Source: an uncultured Pelagibacteraceae bacterium
GTDB taxonomy: Bacteria > Pseudomonadota > Alphaproteobacteria > Pelagibacterales > Pelagibacteraceae
Length of the DNA: 37,914 nucleotides
Assembly (NCBI GenBank): GCA_902569975.1
Contig: CACFWD010000008.1
Coordinates: 1-37,914, forward strand
Reading direction: 5' to 3'
The translations under genes and the position numbers were made by a program. Shown here in pieces: positions 34,879-37,914 of the stretch. Positions within the stretch are counted from its first letter, which is position 1, and each line of letters begins with the position of its first letter. Under the pieces are notes generated by a model. It was given only the letters and a program-made list of their open reading frames with translations, ran no database searches and was not told the origin of the DNA.

Positions 34879-36360
34879 ATGTCAAAAGTTCAAGATTTTA
34901 AAATGTATATTAATGGTGAATGGGTATTTTCATCGTCAGGAAAAAAAATAGAATCTTTAAATCCTGAAAACAATGAAGTTTGGGCAACAGTTCCGGAAGC
35001 AGATGAAAAAGATGTAGATAAAGCTGTTCAATCAGCTCAAAATGCATTTGAAAATAATTGGTCAAAACTTCATCCGAGAGAAAGAGCAAAGTATTTAAGA
35101 CTGATTGGAGATCAATTGAGAGCTAACGCTGAACATCTTGGTAAAATTGAAACAATCGATACTGGAAAACTTTATAGAGAAACTAAAACTCAGGCAAATT
35201 ATATAGCAGAATATTATGATTATTTTGCTGGATTAGCAGACAAAGTTGAAGGGACTGTGGTTCCAATAGATAAACCAGATATGCAAGTAACAACTACAAG
35301 AATTCCTATTGGTGTTGTAGCGGCAATTATACCTTGGAACTCACAAATGCTTTTAACAGCAGTAAAGTTAGCGCCAGCTCTTGCAATGGGAAACACTGTT
35401 GTAATTAAAACTTCAGAACTAGCACCAGTAACCCTTCTAGAATTTGGTAGACTAATTGAAAAAGCTGGAATACCTAAAGGTGTAATAAATATTATAACAG
35501 GACTGGGTGAACCCTGTGGTAAAGCATTAACTACTCACAATCTTGTGGAAAGAATTGCTTTTACAGGTGGACCAGAAACTGCAAAACAAATTGTTAAAAA
35601 CTCTTCTGAAAATTTATCACAAGTAAGTTTAGAACTTGGTGGCAAAAGCCCAGTTGTGGTTTTTGATGATGCAGATCAAGAAAATGCTTTGAATGGTATT
35701 ACTGCTGGTATATTTGGAGCAAGTGGACAAAGTTGTATAGCTGGATCAAGACTTTACTTACACACAAAAATTTATAACGAATTTTTAAAAAAATTAATCG
35801 ATAAAGCAGAAAAAATAAAATTAGGTAGCCCAATGAAAGAAGATGCTCAAATGGGACCTCTCAATAGTTTTAAGCAATTAGAAAATATAGAAAAAAATAT
35901 TAAAGCCACAATAGAACAAGGTGGAAAAATAAGATGTGGAGGTAAAAGATCCTCAATTTCAAATAAAGGTTATTATTTTCCTGCTACAATAATTGAATGT
36001 GAAAATCATAACTTACCTGTTGCTGAAAATGAATTATTTGGTCCAATTTTATCTGTAATGAAATTTGAAAATGAAAAAGAAGTAATAGAAAAAATGAACG
36101 ACAATAAATATGGTTTATCCTCTGGAGTTTATACATCTAATTTTGCAAGAGGGCTTAGGGTTTCAAAAGCTATAAGAGCTGGAATAGTATTTATAAATAC
36201 ATATAGATTAATATCTCCTATGGCTCCATTTGGTGGATTAAAAGATAGTGGTTATGGAAAAGAAGCAGGCATAGAGTCTATAAAAGAATATACTAGGATA
36301 AAAACAACTTGGTATAATTCCTCTGAAAAACCAATGTCTGACCCTTTTACTATGGGATAA
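34879..36360 (+). CDS. NAD(P)-dependent aldehyde dehydrogenase (catabolic operon)
   Basis: The protein has 493 residues. Catalytic Cys286 lies in GASGQSCIAGSR and Glu252 in SLELGGKSPVV; cofactor-binding pieces are IIPWNSQMLLT, KTSELAPVT and FTGGPETAK. Conserved end: APFGGLKDSGYGKEAG. It is directly joined to the hydrolase gene (TAA then ATG) and closes the four-gene operon, so it probably oxidises the aldehyde product of that pathway to an acid. The subfamily resembles betaine/vanillin/semialdehyde dehydrogenases, but I cannot name the substrate. It is not closely similar to the other aldehyde dehydrogenase of the window, which has a different N-terminal half. Confidence 0.9.
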   Translation: MSKVQDFKMYINGEWVFSSSGKKIESLNPENNEVWATVPEADEKDVDKAVQSAQNAFENNWSKLHPRERAKYLRLIGDQLRANAEHLGKIETIDTGKLYRETKTQANYIAEYYDYFAGLADKVEGTVVPIDKPDMQVTTTRIPIGVVAAIIPWNSQMLLTAVKLAPALAMGNTVVIKTSELAPVTLLEFGRLIEKAGIPKGVINIITGLGEPCGKALTTHNLVERIAFTGGPETAKQIVKNSSENLSQVSLELGGKSPVVVFDDADQENALNGITAGIFGASGQSCIAGSRLYLHTKIYNEFLKKLIDKAEKIKLGSPMKEDAQMGPLNSFKQLENIEKNIKATIEQGGKIRCGGKRSSISNKGYYFPATIIECENHNLPVAENELFGPILSVMKFENEKEVIEKMNDNKYGLSSGVYTSNFARGLRVSKAIRAGIVFINTYRLISPMAPFGGLKDSGYGKEAGIESIKEYTRIKTTWYNSSEKPMSDPFTMG

Positions 36361-36365
36361 TTAAA

Positions 36366-37145
36366 TTAAGTATTAAAAGAATGTTTTCTGCTGGGAAATT
36401 TTTTTTTTATAACTTCTGATTTATATCTTTTAACGACATTTTCAATAATTCTACTTATGTCTATATATTTTTTAACAAATTTAAATTTACTTTTACTTAA
36501 ACCAATCAAATCATCAATTACTAAAACTTGACCATCACAATTTGCAGATGAACCTATTCCTATTGTTGGTATCACAAGATTGTCAGTAATTTTTTTTGAT
36601 AACTTTGTTTCGATACATTCTAATACAATTGAAAAAGCTCCTGCATTTTCTAAAAATTTTGTATCATTTTGAATTCTATTACTCTCTTGTTGTTTTTTTC
36701 CTTTGAAAGTAAATTTCTTGTCTGTTTGGGGTAATATACCAACGTGACCCATAACAGGTATTCTGTTTTGAACTAATTTTTTAACTATAGGTATTATTTT
36801 TTTTCCACCCTCTAATTTAACTGCATCACATTTAGTTTCTTTAATAACCAGTTTTGCATTTCTTAAAGCCTCTTGAGGGTTTCGATAAGTGTTATAAGGC
36901 ATATCAAATACCATTAAAGATTTATTAACTCCAAGTCTTACACTTTTAGCATGATTAATCATTGTCTGAAGGGTTACTTCTTTAGTTGATTTATAACTGT
37001 AAAGCACTGAGCCCAATGAGTCCCCTACTAAAACTATATCACAATGTTTATCTAAGATTTCAGCAATATTTTTTGAGTATGCCGTAAGACAAACAATTTT
37101 TGATTTATTTTTTTTATTAAGAATTTTTTTTATTTTTTTATTCAT
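36366..37145 (-). CDS. panB: 3-methyl-2-oxobutanoate hydroxymethyltransferase (ketopantoate hydroxymethyltransferase)
   Basis: The protein has 259 residues, the usual PanB length. The enzyme adds a hydroxymethyl group from methylene-tetrahydrofolate to 2-oxoisovalerate, the first committed step of pantothenate synthesis. Magnesium ligands are Asp42 (LVGDSLGSVLY) and Asp81 (VFDMPYNTY), with Glu112 in AVKLEGG; the catalytic Glu176 is in FSIVLECI. MGHVGILPQ and PTIGIGSS are further marks. Its ATG directly follows the guaA stop (TAAATG). The Lys-rich N- and C-termini are normal for this AT-rich genome. Confidence 0.92.
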   Translation of the reverse strand: MNKKIKKILNKKNKSKIVCLTAYSKNIAEILDKHCDIVLVGDSLGSVLYSYKSTKEVTLQTMINHAKSVRLGVNKSLMVFDMPYNTYRNPQEALRNAKLVIKETKCDAVKLEGGKKIIPIVKKLVQNRIPVMGHVGILPQTDKKFTFKGKKQQESNRIQNDTKFLENAGAFSIVLECIETKLSKKITDNLVIPTIGIGSSANCDGQVLVIDDLIGLSKSKFKFVKKYIDISRIIENVVKRYKSEVIKKKFPSRKHSFNT

Positions 37146-37914
37146 TTACTCTAACTCAATAGTGCTAGGAGGCTTTGAAGTTATATCATAAACTACTCTA
37201 TTAATTCCCCTAATATTATTCACAATTTTATTAGAGATCTCTTGTATAAATGATTTTTTAAATTCAAAAAAATCTGCGGTCATTCCATCTTCAGACGTAA
37301 TCGCTCTAAGTAAACATAAATATTCATAGGTTCTATTATCACCCATCACACCTACAGTTTTAACTGGAAGTAAAGCTGCATAAGCTTGCCAAATTTTGTG
37401 ATAAAGTTTGTGATCTTTTAAACCTTGAATAAAAAGATGGTCAGCCTCTTTTAAAATATTAATCTTTTCTTTAGTAATTATACCTGGCATTCTTATTGCG
37501 AGACCTGGACCTGGGAATGGATGACGAGAAATAATTTCTTTACTTAAATTTAATTCTAATCCTAATTTTCTTACTTCATCTTTAAATAAAAGTTTAAGCG
37601 GTTCAACTAAATTTAATTTCATTTTCTTTGGTAAACCACCAACATTGTGATGTGATTTAATTTTGGATGTTTCGCTACCTGTTACTGATTTACTCTCAAT
37701 TAAATCTGGATAAAGGGTGCCTTGTGCTAAAAATTTTACATTTTTTATTTTTTTAGCATAACGTTCAAATATTTTAATAAAAAGATTGCCAATTATTTTT
37801 CTTTTTTTTTCTGGATCGGTAATATTTTTTAATTTTTTGATAAATTCTTTTTCTGCATTTACGTATGTAAGATTAATTTTTAATCTTTTTTTAAAAGTAG
37901 ATACAACTTGTTTT
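37146..37914 (-). CDS. guaA: GMP synthase (glutamine-hydrolysing), C-terminal part (partial)
   Basis: The reading frame is open from the stop at 37146 to the window edge, about 256 codons, so the 5' half (glutaminase domain and ATP P-loop) lies outside. Visible parts are the end of the ATP pyrophosphatase domain ([12 protein letters not shown] and [14 protein letters not shown]) and the dimerisation domain ([33 protein letters not shown]-type end [13 protein letters not shown]). GMP synthase converts XMP to GMP with glutamine as nitrogen donor. An internal ATG at 37622 would make a shorter frame but lies inside the conserved domain and is not the start. Confidence 0.95.
   Translation of the reverse strand, partial: KQVVSTFKKRLKINLTYVNAEKEFIKKLKNITDPEKKRKIIGNLFIKIFERYAKKIKNVKFLAQGTLYPDLIESKSVTGSETSKIKSHHNVGGLPKKMKLNLVEPLKLLFKDEVRKLGLELNLSKEIISRHPFPGPGLAIRMPGIITKEKINILKEADHLFIQGLKDHKLYHKIWQAYAALLPVKTVGVMGDNRTYEYLCLLRAITSEDGMTADFFEFKKSFIQEISNKIVNNIRGINRVVYDITSKPPSTIELE

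Noticed and set aside
37146..37622. A separate short gene beginning at ATG 37622
   Set aside because: The frame continues upstream with conserved GMP synthase sequence to the window edge; this is the interior of guaA.
1..37914. tRNA genes, CRISPR arrays, insertion sequences or prophage parts
   Set aside because: Gaps between genes are too short for most of these, no spaced direct repeats or transposase/integrase motifs were found, and base composition looks even throughout.

Overview
The window looks like a chromosomal segment of a streamlined marine alphaproteobacterium of the SAR11 (Pelagibacterales) type. The DNA is strongly AT-rich, genes are packed with gaps of mostly 0-60 bases or with ATGA/TAATG/TGATG overlaps, and the content is typical: Liv- and Pot-type ABC uptake systems, a type III GlnT/GlxBCD set, aconitase A, photolyase and LysE exporters. 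No rRNA, tRNA, IS element, phage gene or CRISPR array was seen, and no gene-free stretch exceeds about 140 bases. The taxonomic call is inference from style and content.

Region 1 (1-9578, + strand) is one apparent operon: the end of a LivH permease; a LivM permease whose C-terminus carries what appears to be the small subunit of N,N-dimethylformamidase (DmfA1-like); the dimethylformamidase large subunit (DmfA2-like) with the reported active-site residues in place; a 23-residue membrane peptide; the split glutamate-synthase-like proteins GlxB, GlxC and GlxD; a type III glutamine synthetase GlnT; and a diaminopropionate ammonia-lyase-like PLP enzyme. A coherent reading is import of a small amide, hydrolysis to an acid (formate for formamides) plus an amine or ammonia, and capture of that nitrogen on glutamate. 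The permease/small-subunit fusion, with a good internal ribosome binding site and in-frame ATG before the enzyme part, is the most unusual object here.

Region 2 (9586-18464) holds a + strand photolyase and a long - strand run: aconitase, a YfgM-like TPR protein, a BamB-like lipoprotein, a cupin, a ZapE-type ATPase and a YjbQ protein, preceded by LysE and CsaA genes. Region 3 (18490-23502) contains an ArgE-like deacylase, an aldehyde dehydrogenase, an agmatinase-family hydrolase, a secreted putative zinc peptidase and a membrane-anchored cyclophilin.

Region 4 (23495-32195, - strand) is a second uptake/catabolic unit. In transcription order it has a EutA-like Asp/Glu racemase-family protein, a DoeA (ectoine hydrolase)-like M24 protein, a Pot-type ABC transporter (ATPase, binding protein, two permeases) and a FadN-like bifunctional beta-oxidation enzyme. 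A strong terminator-like hairpin lies between the binding protein and permease genes. Region 5 (32338-36360, +) is a four-gene catabolic operon of unknown substrate: luciferase-like monooxygenase, AA_synth/DUF1185 protein, alpha/beta hydrolase and aldehyde dehydrogenase. The window ends with panB and the 3' part of guaA on the - strand.
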